Positions 49,440-57,470 of a stretch of 64,000 nucleotides of DNA are shown one piece after another. Under the pieces are notes generated by a model that saw nothing but the letters and a program-made list of their open reading frames with translations, searched no databases and had not been told where the DNA came from. The DNA comes from Streptomyces venezuelae (GTDB lineage Bacteria > Actinomycetota > Actinomycetes > Streptomycetales > Streptomycetaceae): contig NZ_CP029192.1 in the NCBI RefSeq assembly GCF_008642315.1, forward strand, positions 1,240,001-1,304,000, read 5' to 3'. Within the stretch, counting starts at the first letter, position 1. Every line of letters starts with the position of its first letter. A program made the translations under genes and the position numbers.

Positions 49440-51278
49440 ATGGGGCACAGTCGTGCCGAGGCGAGCACGGTGGGAAGCGCGGCGCAGAGAGCGGCGGGGA
49501 GCACGCGGCGGGGGTTCGTCGCCGGGGCCGCGGCGGTCGGCGGGGCGGCCGCACTGGGAGTCGGGGCGGGAGCGCTGCCCGCGGCGGCGGCCGCGCCGGG
49601 CGCCGCGGACGCGCCGCGGGCGAAACAGACCGTGGCGGTCCTCGGCGGCGGCGTCGCAGGACTCACGGCGGCCCACGAACTGGCGGAGCGCGGCTTCGCG
49701 GTCACGGTCTACGAGCGCAGGGCGCTCGGCGGCAAGGCCCGCAGCATGGACGTACCGGACAGCGCGAAGGGCAACCGCAAGCCGCTGCCCGGCGAGCACG
49801 GCTTCCGTTTCATCCCCGGCATCTACCACAACCTGCCGGACACGATGCGCCGCATCCCGTTCCCCGGGAACGCCAACGGCGTGTGGGACAACCTGATCGC
49901 ACCCCGCGAGATGTCGTTCGCGCGCACCGGCCGCGAGGACATCAGGATGCCGATCCCGTGGCCGGGGCACGAGCCGGAGAGGCTGACGCTCGACGACATC
50001 CGGCGGGCGCTCACCGCGCTGGTCGACACCGCGGCCAACCTGCCGGCCCACGAGGCCGCGTACTTCGTGAACCGCGCCCTCGTCTTCTTCACCAGCTGCG
50101 ACGAACGCCGGGACGACACCTGGGAGTCGACGCCCTGGTGGGAGTTCACCCGTGCCGAGCGGATGTCCAAGGACTACCAGCGCATCCTCGTGATCGGCGT
50201 GACCCGCAACATCGTGGCGACCAAGGCCGAGGAGGCCAGCACCCGCACCGTCGGCACGCTCGGCGAGGCGTTCGTCCTCAACGCGCTCGGGCAGGGCGCG
50301 GACGGCCCGCCCGACCGCATCCTGAACGCGCCGACCAACGAGGCGTGGATCGACCCGTGGGTCACCCACCTCAAGTCCCTCGGCGTGGAGTTCCGCGTCG
50401 GCTGGACCGTGCGGGAGCTGGGCTTCGGCGAAGGACGCGTCACGAAGACCGTCGTCGAGGACCCCGACGGCGTACGACGCGACATCACCGCCGACCACTA
50501 CGTCCAGGCCATGCCGGTCGAGCACGCACGCCGCACGTGGAGCGCCGCGCTGAAGGCGGCCGACCCGCAACTGGCGCGCTGCGACAAGCTGGAGACGGAC
50601 TGGATGACGGGCATCCAGTTCTATCTGACGGAGCGCCCGGCCGTCGTGAAGGGGCACTTCAACCTGATCGACTCGCCGTGGTCCCTGACCGGCATCGCCC
50701 AGGCGGGGCACTGGCCCGAGCGGGACTTCCCTGCCGACTACGGCGACGGCGTCGCGGTCGAGTGCCTGTCGGTCGACATCTCCGAGTGGGACAAGCCGGG
50801 GATCCTGTACGGCAAGACGGCAAAGCAGTGCACCCGCGACGAGGTCGCGAAGGAGGTGTGGGCGCAGCTCAAGGCCGCCCTCAACGACACCGGCAAGACG
50901 GTCCTCAGCGACAGCAAGCTGCACTCGTGGTTCCTCGACCCGGGCGTGGACGGCCTCGGCACACCGAACCCGACCAACGAGGACCAGCTCCTGATCCACC
51001 CCGTGGGCACCTTCCACAACCGTCCGTCGGCCGCCACGAAGATCCCGAACCTCTTCCTGTCGGGCGACTACGTCTCCGTGGACATCGACCTCGCGACGAT
51101 GGAGGGCGCCAACGCGTCGGCCCGCCAGGCCGTCAACGCCCTGCTGAAGCAGGCGGGTTCGGCGCACGAGCCGTGCACGGTGACACCGCTGTACCGCGTC
51201 CCCGCGATCGAGGCGCTCAAGCGGATCGACCGCACCCGCTACCGGCTCGGGCTGCGCAACGCCCTCGATCTGGGCTGA
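49440..51278 (+). CDS. Tat-exported FAD-dependent oxidoreductase (phytoene desaturase / amine-oxidase-like)
   Basis: A 612-residue flavoenzyme. The Tat signal is STRRGFVAGAAAVGGAAALG; the mature part starts with the FAD dinucleotide-binding loop VAVLGGGVAGLTAAHELAERGFAVTVYERR and the second motif GGKARS. The middle (EHGFRFIPGIYHNLPDTMRRIP) and the C-terminal LFLSGDYVSVDIDLATMEGANASARQAVNALL are those of carotenoid/squalene-type desaturases and hydroxysqualene dehydroxylases. Export is unusual for a carotenoid enzyme, so the substrate may be another lipid. ATG 49440 is preferred after GGGGGCGGG; ATG 49428 also possible. Confidence 0.82.
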   Translation: MGHSRAEASTVGSAAQRAAGSTRRGFVAGAAAVGGAAALGVGAGALPAAAAAPGAADAPRAKQTVAVLGGGVAGLTAAHELAERGFAVTVYERRALGGKARSMDVPDSAKGNRKPLPGEHGFRFIPGIYHNLPDTMRRIPFPGNANGVWDNLIAPREMSFARTGREDIRMPIPWPGHEPERLTLDDIRRALTALVDTAANLPAHEAAYFVNRALVFFTSCDERRDDTWESTPWWEFTRAERMSKDYQRILVIGVTRNIVATKAEEASTRTVGTLGEAFVLNALGQGADGPPDRILNAPTNEAWIDPWVTHLKSLGVEFRVGWTVRELGFGEGRVTKTVVEDPDGVRRDITADHYVQAMPVEHARRTWSAALKAADPQLARCDKLETDWMTGIQFYLTERPAVVKGHFNLIDSPWSLTGIAQAGHWPERDFPADYGDGVAVECLSVDISEWDKPGILYGKTAKQCTRDEVAKEVWAQLKAALNDTGKTVLSDSKLHSWFLDPGVDGLGTPNPTNEDQLLIHPVGTFHNRPSAATKIPNLFLSGDYVSVDIDLATMEGANASARQAVNALLKQAGSAHEPCTVTPLYRVPAIEALKRIDRTRYRLGLRNALDLG

Positions 51279-51332
51279 CAGGCCGTCCCGAGGGGCTGCG
51301 ATTCCGGCCGCATTCGGGGTAGGACTTCCCCC

Positions 51333-52280
51333 ATGAGGCGGCGGACGCGGACGCGTACACGGATCGGGACCGGAACCGGGGCGGCGGTGGCGCTCGTCCT
51401 CGCCGCCCTGGTCTCCGGCTGCACGATCGAGCCCGCCGACGGGAAGCGTCCGTCGGCGGGCGAAGGCGGCGACGTACTGGCCGTGAAGATCGACAACGTC
51501 GCACCGGCACGCCCGCAGACCGGCCTGGACTCCGCGGACGTCGTCTACGTGGAACAGGTGGAGGCGGGACTCAGCCGCCTCATGGCGGTCTACGCCTCCC
51601 ATCTGCCGCCCGTCGTCGGCCCCGTGCGCAGCGCGCGCGAGACGGACCTCGAACTCCTGCGGCAGTACGACCGCCCCGCGCTCGCGTTCTCCGGGGCGCA
51701 GTCCAAACTCCTGCCCCTGATCGACGGCGCACCCGTCCGGGCGCTGCCGCCGGGCAAGGCCCCCGGCGGCGCGTACTACCGGGGCGGCGGCAAGCCCGCG
51801 CCGCACAATCTCTTCGTACGCCCGGACGCCCTCAAGGTGGACCCGCGCGAGGGCGCCCTGGCGGACGCGGGATTCCGGTTCGGTCCCCGCCCGAAGGGCG
51901 GCACTCCGCAGACACGGCGGACGGTCCGCTTCCCAGCGGCGCGCTTCACCTTCGACTGGGTGGAGTACGAGGGGCGCTGGCGCGTCGCGATGGACGGCAC
52001 ACGGGCACGGACGTCCGGCGGCAAGGAACTCGCCCCCTCGACGGTCGTCGTGCAGTACGTGAAGGTACGGTCCTCGCGCTTCCACGACCGCGCGGGCAGC
52101 GTCTCCCCGTTCACCGAGACGGTCGGCGAGGGCTCGGCGAGCGTGCTGCGGGACGGGCGCGCCTACAAGGCGCGATGGCAGCGCCCGACGGCCTCGGACG
52201 GCACCGAGTTCACGACGGACGACGGGAGGCGACTGCCGTTCGCGAAGGGGCAGGTGTGGGTGGTGTACGCGAAGGCGTGA
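51333..52280 (+). CDS. DUF3048-domain lipoprotein
   Basis: A 315-residue lipoprotein. After an Arg/Thr-rich N-terminus (RRRTRTRTRIGTGTG) and a hydrophobic stretch comes the lipobox LVSGC. The body is DUF3048 (YerB-like): AVKIDNVAPARPQTGLDSADVVYVEQVEAG, VGPVRSARETDLELL, and the C-terminal domain DWVEYEGRWRVAMDG ending [19 protein letters not shown]. The family is thought to act at the cell surface but its role is unknown. The last 71 bases overlap the 3' end of pcaV on the other strand. Confidence 0.88.
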   Translation: MRRRTRTRTRIGTGTGAAVALVLAALVSGCTIEPADGKRPSAGEGGDVLAVKIDNVAPARPQTGLDSADVVYVEQVEAGLSRLMAVYASHLPPVVGPVRSARETDLELLRQYDRPALAFSGAQSKLLPLIDGAPVRALPPGKAPGGAYYRGGGKPAPHNLFVRPDALKVDPREGALADAGFRFGPRPKGGTPQTRRTVRFPAARFTFDWVEYEGRWRVAMDGTRARTSGGKELAPSTVVVQYVKVRSSRFHDRAGSVSPFTETVGEGSASVLRDGRAYKARWQRPTASDGTEFTTDDGRRLPFAKGQVWVVYAKA

Positions 52281-52728
52281 CCGCCCCGGCGGGGTCGCGC
52301 AGGCTCTCCGCGGCGTCCGCGACCCGCTGGATCAGGTCGAGGAACACGGACTGCTCCTCGGTGGAGAGGGGGGCGAGGAGGACCTCGTTCATCCGGGCGG
52401 TCCGTGCGGTCAGCGTGCGGTGCGTGCGCCGTCCGCCGTCCGTGACGCGCAGCAGGCAGCGCCGGCCGTCCCGCGGATCGCGCAGCTTGGCGAGCAGCTC
52501 CCGGCGGGTGAGCCGGGCGACGACCTCGGCGATGGTGGACCGGTCGAGGCCCACTCGCTCCCCCACCGTCCGCTGGTCGAGGCCGGGTTCGGCGACGAGA
52601 GCGTTGAGGACGGCGTACTGCGGCGACGTGATCTCCTCGGACACCATCGTGTTCCACATGAGGTGGTGCGCCTGCTGCAGCCGCCGGGCCAGATGCCCGG
52701 GGTGGGTGGCGAGGTCCACGGCCTCCAC
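52210..52728 (-). CDS. pcaV: PcaV, MarR-family repressor of protocatechuate catabolism
   Basis: A 172-residue MarR repressor. The winged helix is in [40 protein letters not shown], with [11 protein letters not shown] in the wing. Arg15 and His21 ([11 protein letters not shown]) coincide with the two ligand-contacting residues known for Streptomyces PcaV, which releases DNA when it binds protocatechuate. It is divergent from pcaI, as in other streptomycetes. GTG 52728 is the start, with GGGAG upstream. The C-terminal 24 residues are Pro/Arg-rich and overlap the DUF3048 gene end. Confidence 0.93.
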   Translation of the reverse strand: MEAVDLATHPGHLARRLQQAHHLMWNTMVSEEITSPQYAVLNALVAEPGLDQRTVGERVGLDRSTIAEVVARLTRRELLAKLRDPRDGRRCLLRVTDGGRRTHRTLTARTARMNEVLLAPLSTEEQSVFLDLIQRVADAAESLRDPAGAVTPSRTPPTPAPSRTAVASRRPS

Positions 52729-52757
52729 TCCGACTCCCTCTGCTCGACTTGTGCCTC

Positions 52758-52786
52758 TTGCACGGTAGTTGGGGCCACCCTATCCT
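52758..52786 (+). promoter_or_regulatory. pca operon promoter
   Basis: TTGCAC (52758-52763) and TATCCT (52781-52786) are 17 bp apart and point to a start near 52793, 41 nt before pcaI. Confidence 0.65.
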
Positions 52787-52797
52787 CGCCGAAATAG

Positions 52798-52809
52798 TCA
52801 GTGCCCTGA
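52798..52809. promoter_or_regulatory. Candidate PcaV operator
   Basis: TCAG-TGCC-CTGA lies about 5-16 nt after the predicted pca transcription start. A repressor bound there would block transcription, consistent with PcaV control. Only a short dyad; the assignment is inference. Confidence 0.4.
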
Positions 52810-52833
52810 GCATTGTGGTCACGGAGGCTGCGG

Positions 52834-53589
52834 ATGGACAAGGTGGTGGCGACGGCCGCCGAGGCGGTGGCCGACGTCCGGGACGGGGTGTCGGTCGCGG
52901 TCGGCGGTTTCGGGCTGAGCGGCGTGCCGAACGAGCTGATCCGCGCGCTGCACGCCTCGGGCGTCCGCGGTCTGCACGTCGTGTCCAACAACTGCGGCGC
53001 GCTGGACTCGGGCCTCGCGGTGCTCCTCGCGGCGGGCCGGATCGCCCGCGTGACCGGCTCCTACATCGGCGCCAACAAGGAGTTCGCGCACCAGTACCTC
53101 GGCGGCGAGCTGGAGGTCGAGTTGATCCCGCAGGGCACGCTCGCCGAGCGGCTGCGCGCGGGCGGCGCGGGCATCCCCGCCTTCTACACCCCGGCGGGCG
53201 TGGGCACCCAGGTCGCCGAGGGCGGTCTTCCGCTGCGCCACGACGGGCAGGGCGGGGTCGCGCTCGCGTCCCCGGCCAAGGAGGTGCGGGAGTTCGACGG
53301 CACGCCGTACGTCCTGGAGCGCGCGATCCGCACCGACTTCGCGCTGGTCCGCGCGGCCAGGGGCGACCGGCACGGCAACCTCGTCTTCCACGGGTCCGCC
53401 CGCAACTTCAATCCCCTGGCGGCGATGGCCGGACGCGTGACGGTCGCGGAGGTCGAGGAGCTGGTGGAGCCGGGCGGCATCGACCCGGACGCGGTGCACC
53501 TGCCCGGGATCTTCGTACGCCGGGTGGTACCGCTCACCCCCGAGCAGGCGGCGGACAAGCGGATCGAGAAACGGACGGTGCGCGGCTGA
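52834..53589 (+). CDS. pcaI: 3-oxoadipate CoA-transferase subunit A
   Basis: First half of the succinyl-CoA:3-oxoadipate CoA-transferase, the penultimate step of the beta-ketoadipate pathway. The 251-residue protein has the coenzyme-binding [71 protein letters not shown] and [15 protein letters not shown], typical of alpha subunits. ATG 52834 is used. The last A of its TGA is the A of the pcaJ ATG (TGATG), so subunits are co-translated. Confidence 0.96.
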   Translation: MDKVVATAAEAVADVRDGVSVAVGGFGLSGVPNELIRALHASGVRGLHVVSNNCGALDSGLAVLLAAGRIARVTGSYIGANKEFAHQYLGGELEVELIPQGTLAERLRAGGAGIPAFYTPAGVGTQVAEGGLPLRHDGQGGVALASPAKEVREFDGTPYVLERAIRTDFALVRAARGDRHGNLVFHGSARNFNPLAAMAGRVTVAEVEELVEPGGIDPDAVHLPGIFVRRVVPLTPEQAADKRIEKRTVRG

Positions 53590-54227
53590 TGGCGTGGACC
53601 CGGGAGGAGATGGCCGCCCGCGCGGCGCGCGAACTCCGCGACGGCCAGTACGTGAACCTCGGCATCGGTCTGCCCACGCTGATCCCCGGCCTGCTGCCGC
53701 CGGGCGTGGAGGTCTTCCTGGAGTCGGAGAACGGCATCCTCGGCGTGGGCCCCTCCCCCACGGAGGCGGAGGTCGACCCCGATCTGATCAACGCGGGCAA
53801 GGAGACCGTGACCGTGCTGCCGGGCGCCTCCTTCTTCGACTCGGCGCTCTCCTTCGGGATGATCCGCGGCGGGCACATCGACGTCGCCGTGCTGGGCGCG
53901 ATGCAGGTCTCCGCGCGCGGGGACCTCGCCAACTGGGCGGTCCCCGGCCGGATGATCACGGGGATCGGCGGGGCGATGGACCTCGTGCACGGCGCCCGCA
54001 CGGTCATCGTCCTGATGACCCACACGGCCAAGGACGGCTCCCCGAAGATCGTCGGGGAGTGCACGCTGCCGCTCACCGGCAAGGCCTGCGTCGACCGGAT
54101 CGTCACCGACCTCGGTGTCCTGGAGGTGACGGGGCGCGGGCTCGAACTCGTCGAGACGGCGCCGGGAGTCACGGCCGGGGAGATCGCGTCGAGGACGGCG
54201 GCGGAGGTCCACGTGGCGCAGCGCTGA
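53589..54227 (+). CDS. pcaJ: 3-oxoadipate CoA-transferase subunit B
   Basis: Second subunit of the CoA-transferase. The 212-residue protein carries the catalytic glutamate in [11 protein letters not shown] (Glu of SENG) and the family segments [37 protein letters not shown] and [14 protein letters not shown]. It partners PcaI to make 3-oxoadipyl-CoA. The thiolase (PcaF) that follows in the pathway is not in this operon; the fadA at 5976 is a different thiolase type. Confidence 0.96.
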   Translation: MAWTREEMAARAARELRDGQYVNLGIGLPTLIPGLLPPGVEVFLESENGILGVGPSPTEAEVDPDLINAGKETVTVLPGASFFDSALSFGMIRGGHIDVAVLGAMQVSARGDLANWAVPGRMITGIGGAMDLVHGARTVIVLMTHTAKDGSPKIVGECTLPLTGKACVDRIVTDLGVLEVTGRGLELVETAPGVTAGEIASRTAAEVHVAQR

Positions 54228-54268
54228 CCGGTCCGAGAACGTCACTTCGTCGTACGGAGCAACAAGAG

Positions 54269-54997
54269 ATGACCACCCTCACCAACACAGACACCGATAC
54301 CGGCGCCGAGTCCGCACACCATCCGCCCCGCGACCACCCGCCGTACCGCAGCAGCCGGCTCCGCCACCCGAAGCAACCGTTGATCCCGTTGCGCGACCCG
54401 GAGGCCGTGGAGCTGAGCGGCCCCGCCTTCGGGGTCACCGACGTCGCCGCGCTCGACAGCGATCTGACGCGGCAGCACCCGGGCGAGCCGCTGGGCGAGC
54501 GCATCACCGTCAGCGGCCGGGTCCTCGACCGCGGGGGGCGCCCCGTGCGCGGCCAGCTCGTCGAACTGTGGCAGGCCAACGCCTCGGGCCGGTACGCGCA
54601 CCAGCTGGACCGGCATCCGGCGCCCCTCGACCCGAACTTCACGGGATTCGGCCGCTGTCTGACCGATGACGACGGCACGTACTCCTTCACGACCGTCAAG
54701 CCCGGCGCCTACCCCTGGAGCAACCACACCAACGCGTGGCGTCCGGCCCACATCCACTTCTCGCTCTTCGGCACGGCGTTCGCACAGCGCCTGGTGACGC
54801 AGATGTACTTCCCCGGCGACCCGCTCCTCCCGTACGACCCGATCCTGCGCTCGGTGAGCGACGAGTCGGCGCGGCAGCGGCTCGTCTGCGCCTACGACCA
54901 CGATCTGTCCGTCCCCGAGTGGTCGCTCGGCCACCGTTGGGACATCGTCCTGGACGGCCCGTCCGCGACGCTCTTCGAGGAGGGCGACGACCACTGA
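54269..54997 (+). CDS. pcaH: Protocatechuate 3,4-dioxygenase beta subunit
   Basis: Non-heme Fe(III) ring-cleavage enzyme, beta (iron-binding) subunit of 242 residues. The intradiol signature GRVLDRGGRPVRGQLVELWQANASGRYAHQ is followed by FTGFGRCLTDDDGTYSFTTVKPGAYPW and RPAHIHFSLFG, which together provide the Tyr and His iron ligands (Tyr in RYAHQ region, Tyr in GAYPW, His in AHIHF). ATG 54269 follows GGAGC/AAGAG. Its TGA overlaps the pcaG ATG (TGATG). Confidence 0.96.
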   Translation: MTTLTNTDTDTGAESAHHPPRDHPPYRSSRLRHPKQPLIPLRDPEAVELSGPAFGVTDVAALDSDLTRQHPGEPLGERITVSGRVLDRGGRPVRGQLVELWQANASGRYAHQLDRHPAPLDPNFTGFGRCLTDDDGTYSFTTVKPGAYPWSNHTNAWRPAHIHFSLFGTAFAQRLVTQMYFPGDPLLPYDPILRSVSDESARQRLVCAYDHDLSVPEWSLGHRWDIVLDGPSATLFEEGDDH

Positions 54998-55560
54998 TGC
55001 CCGCTCCCACGCCCTCCCAGACCGTCGGCCCCTTCTACGGCTATGCACTGCCCTTCCCGCGCGGCGGCGACGTGGCGCCCGACGGCCACCCGGAGACGAT
55101 CACCCTGCACGGATACGTGCTCGACGGCGAGGGACAGCCGGTGCCCGACGCCCTGATCGAGACCTGGCAGCCGGGCCCCGACGGCTCACGCGCGGGCGCC
55201 CCCGGATCGCTGCGCCACGACCCCGTGACGGGGCGGCCCTTCGGGCGCGACGGGGTCGCGTTCACCGGATTCGGCCGGGTCCCGACCGACGCGGACGGCC
55301 ACTGGGCCGTGCGGACGCTGCCGCCCGGCGGCGTCTCGTACGTCTCGCTCGCCGTCTTCGCCCGCGGTCTGCTGCACCACCTGTTCACGCGGGCGTACGT
55401 GGTGGACGAGCCCGGCGACGCGCTGCTCGGCTCCCTCCCGCCGGAGCGGCGCGCCACCCTGGTCGCCCGGAGCGAGGCGCCCCGGACGTACCGGTTCGAC
55501 ATCCGCCTCCAGGGAGACGGCGAGACGGTCTTCCTGGAGTTCCCGCCGGAGTCCGCGTGA
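54997..55560 (+). CDS. pcaG: Protocatechuate 3,4-dioxygenase alpha subunit
   Basis: The 187-residue alpha subunit of the ring-cleaving dioxygenase. It begins TPSQTVGPFYGYALP, has the intradiol core GYVLDGEGQPVPDALIETWQPGPDG and FTGFGRVPTDADGHWAVRTLPPGG, and lacks the iron-binding Tyr/His set of PcaH, as expected. It forms the (alpha-beta)n complex with PcaH. Its stop overlaps the GTG start of pcaB. Confidence 0.95.
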   Translation: MPAPTPSQTVGPFYGYALPFPRGGDVAPDGHPETITLHGYVLDGEGQPVPDALIETWQPGPDGSRAGAPGSLRHDPVTGRPFGRDGVAFTGFGRVPTDADGHWAVRTLPPGGVSYVSLAVFARGLLHHLFTRAYVVDEPGDALLGSLPPERRATLVARSEAPRTYRFDIRLQGDGETVFLEFPPESA

Positions 55561-56879
55561 GCGGCCTGTTCGCGCCGGGTTCCGTCGGCTCGCCCGCGGC
55601 CGACGCGACCTCCGACCGGGCCTTCCTCGAAGCGCTGCTGGCCGCCGAGTCCGCGCTGGTCCGCGCCAGGGCCGCGGTGGGTCTCGCGCCGCCGGACGTG
55701 GCGGCGGCCGTGACGGAAGCGGCGGCGGATGTCGGCCGGTTCGATGCGGAGGACATCGCGTCGCGCGCGCGGGAGAGCGGCAATCCGGTGATCCCGCTGG
55801 TGGCGGCGCTGACGTCGGCGGTGCCCGCCGAGGCGGCGGCCCACGTGCACCGGGGCGCGACGAGCCAGGACATCCTGGACTCGGCGCTGATGCTGCTGTC
55901 CGCGCGGACGCTGGACCTCATCCTGGCGGACCTCGCCCGCACGGAGCGCGCGTTGGCCCATCTCGCCTCCGCCCACCGGGACACGGTCATGCCGGGCCGC
56001 ACGCTCACGCAGCACGCGGTCCCGACGACGTTCGGCCTGAAGGCGGCGGGCTGGCGCTCGCTGGTCCTGGACGCACGGGACCGCCTGATCGACGTACGAG
56101 CAGGTCTTCCGGCACAACTGGGCGGCGCGGCGGGAACGTTGGCGTCGTTCCGGACGGAGGGGGAGTTCGGGCGCGGGGGCGAGGCACTCCTCTCCGCCTT
56201 CGCGCGTGAACTCGCCCTCTGCGCGCCGGTACTCCCGTGGCACACCCTCCGCACCCCCGTCGCCGATCTCGCCTCCGCCCTCGTCCTCACCGCGGGAGCG
56301 CACGGCAAGCTGGCGGCCGACGTGCTCACCCTCTCCCGCACGGAGATCGCCGAACTCTCCGAGGGCGAGGGCGGCGGCTCCTCCGCGATGCCGCACAAGG
56401 CGAACCCCGTACGCGCCACGCTCATCGCGGCCGCCGCGCGCCGCGCACCCGGCCTCGCGGCCACGCTCCACGCCTCGCTCGTCGCCGAGGACGAACGCCC
56501 CGCGGGCGCCTGGCACGCCGAGTGGGAACCGCTGCGGGACCTGCTGCGGCTGACGGGCGGCGCGGCGAGGGAGGGCGCGGAGCTCGTCGCGGGGCTGCGG
56601 GTGCACACGGACGCGATGCGCGGGAACCTCGCCCGCACGGGCGGGTCGATCACCTCGGAGCGGGTGGCGGCGCTCCTCACGCCCGTGCTCGGCGGCACCG
56701 CAGCGAAGAAACTCCTGACCGAAGCCGCGACCCGCGCCCACGCGGAGGGACGCACCCTGGCGTCCGTCCTCGCCTCGGAGCCCGCCTTGCGGGAGTTCGA
56801 CGTCACCGCGCTCACGGACCCGGCGCACTACACCGGTTACGCGGGGGAACTCACGGACCGGGCGCTGGAGCGACGTTGA
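55557..56879 (+). CDS. pcaB: 3-carboxy-cis,cis-muconate cycloisomerase
   Basis: Converts 3-carboxymuconate to 4-carboxymuconolactone. The 440-residue fumarase/aspartase-fold protein shows HRGATSQDILDSA, GRTLTQHAVPTTFGLKAAGW and the superfamily signature GGGSSAMPHKANPVRA with the catalytic Ser loop. GTG 55557 overlaps the pcaG stop (GTGA). It is the last gene before a 590-bp gap filled by repeats. Confidence 0.96.
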   Translation: MSGLFAPGSVGSPAADATSDRAFLEALLAAESALVRARAAVGLAPPDVAAAVTEAAADVGRFDAEDIASRARESGNPVIPLVAALTSAVPAEAAAHVHRGATSQDILDSALMLLSARTLDLILADLARTERALAHLASAHRDTVMPGRTLTQHAVPTTFGLKAAGWRSLVLDARDRLIDVRAGLPAQLGGAAGTLASFRTEGEFGRGGEALLSAFARELALCAPVLPWHTLRTPVADLASALVLTAGAHGKLAADVLTLSRTEIAELSEGEGGGSSAMPHKANPVRATLIAAAARRAPGLAATLHASLVAEDERPAGAWHAEWEPLRDLLRLTGGAAREGAELVAGLRVHTDAMRGNLARTGGSITSERVAALLTPVLGGTAAKKLLTEAATRAHAEGRTLASVLASEPALREFDVTALTDPAHYTGYAGELTDRALERR

Positions 56880-56899
56880 CGACTGCGAGGAACGATTGG

Positions 56900-57400
56900 C
56901 CTGACGCCTGGGGGTGGGGCTCGGGGGCTTTGGGGCTCGCTGGGCTCGCGGGGCCCCGGGGCTTGGGGGCTTCGGGGCTTCGGGGCTCGCAGGGCTTCGG
57001 GGCTCGGGGGCTGCGGGGCTCGCGGGGCTCGCAGGGCGCCGGAGCTCGGGGGCTTCCGGGCTCGCAGGGCGTCGAGGCTCGGGGGCTTTGGGGCTCGCTG
57101 GGCTCGGGGGCCTTGGGGGCTCGCGGGGCCTCGGGGCTCGCAGGGCTTCGGGGCTCGGGGGCTGCGGGGCTCGCGGGGCTCGCAGGGCGCCGGGGCTCGG
57201 GGGCTTCCGGACTCGCTGGGCGCCGGGGCTCGGGGGCTTCCGGGCTCGCTGGGCTCGGGGGCTCGGGGGATCGCTGGGCTTGGGGGCTCGCGGGCCTTCG
57301 AGGCTCGGGGGCTTCGAGGCTCACGGCGCTCACCGGGCTCACCGGGCCCACCGGGCTCACCGGGCTCACCGGGCTCACCGGGCTCACCGGGCTCACCGTT
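56900..57400. repeat. G-rich tandem repeat block inside the pca operon
   Basis: The 590-bp gap between pcaB and pcaD holds a low-complexity region built of GGGGCTCG/GGGGCTTCG-like units. An 80-bp block (56980-57059) recurs at 57131-57210 with one mismatch. At 56958-56985 four tracts of four or five G are separated by 3-4 nt, a strong G-quadruplex form on the mRNA-like strand. At the right end a 9-bp unit CTCACCGGG is repeated seven to eight times (57329-57400). Two strands and several frames are open because of the composition, but no start or coding signal supports a protein. Nothing else is seen from 57401 to 57470 except the pcaD ribosome site. Confidence 0.9.
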
Positions 57401-57470
57401 GCTGATACCGGCGCCCCGCCGCCACCTCCCTCCCCTCCCCCCCCACTCACCGACCCCCTCCGGAGCAACC

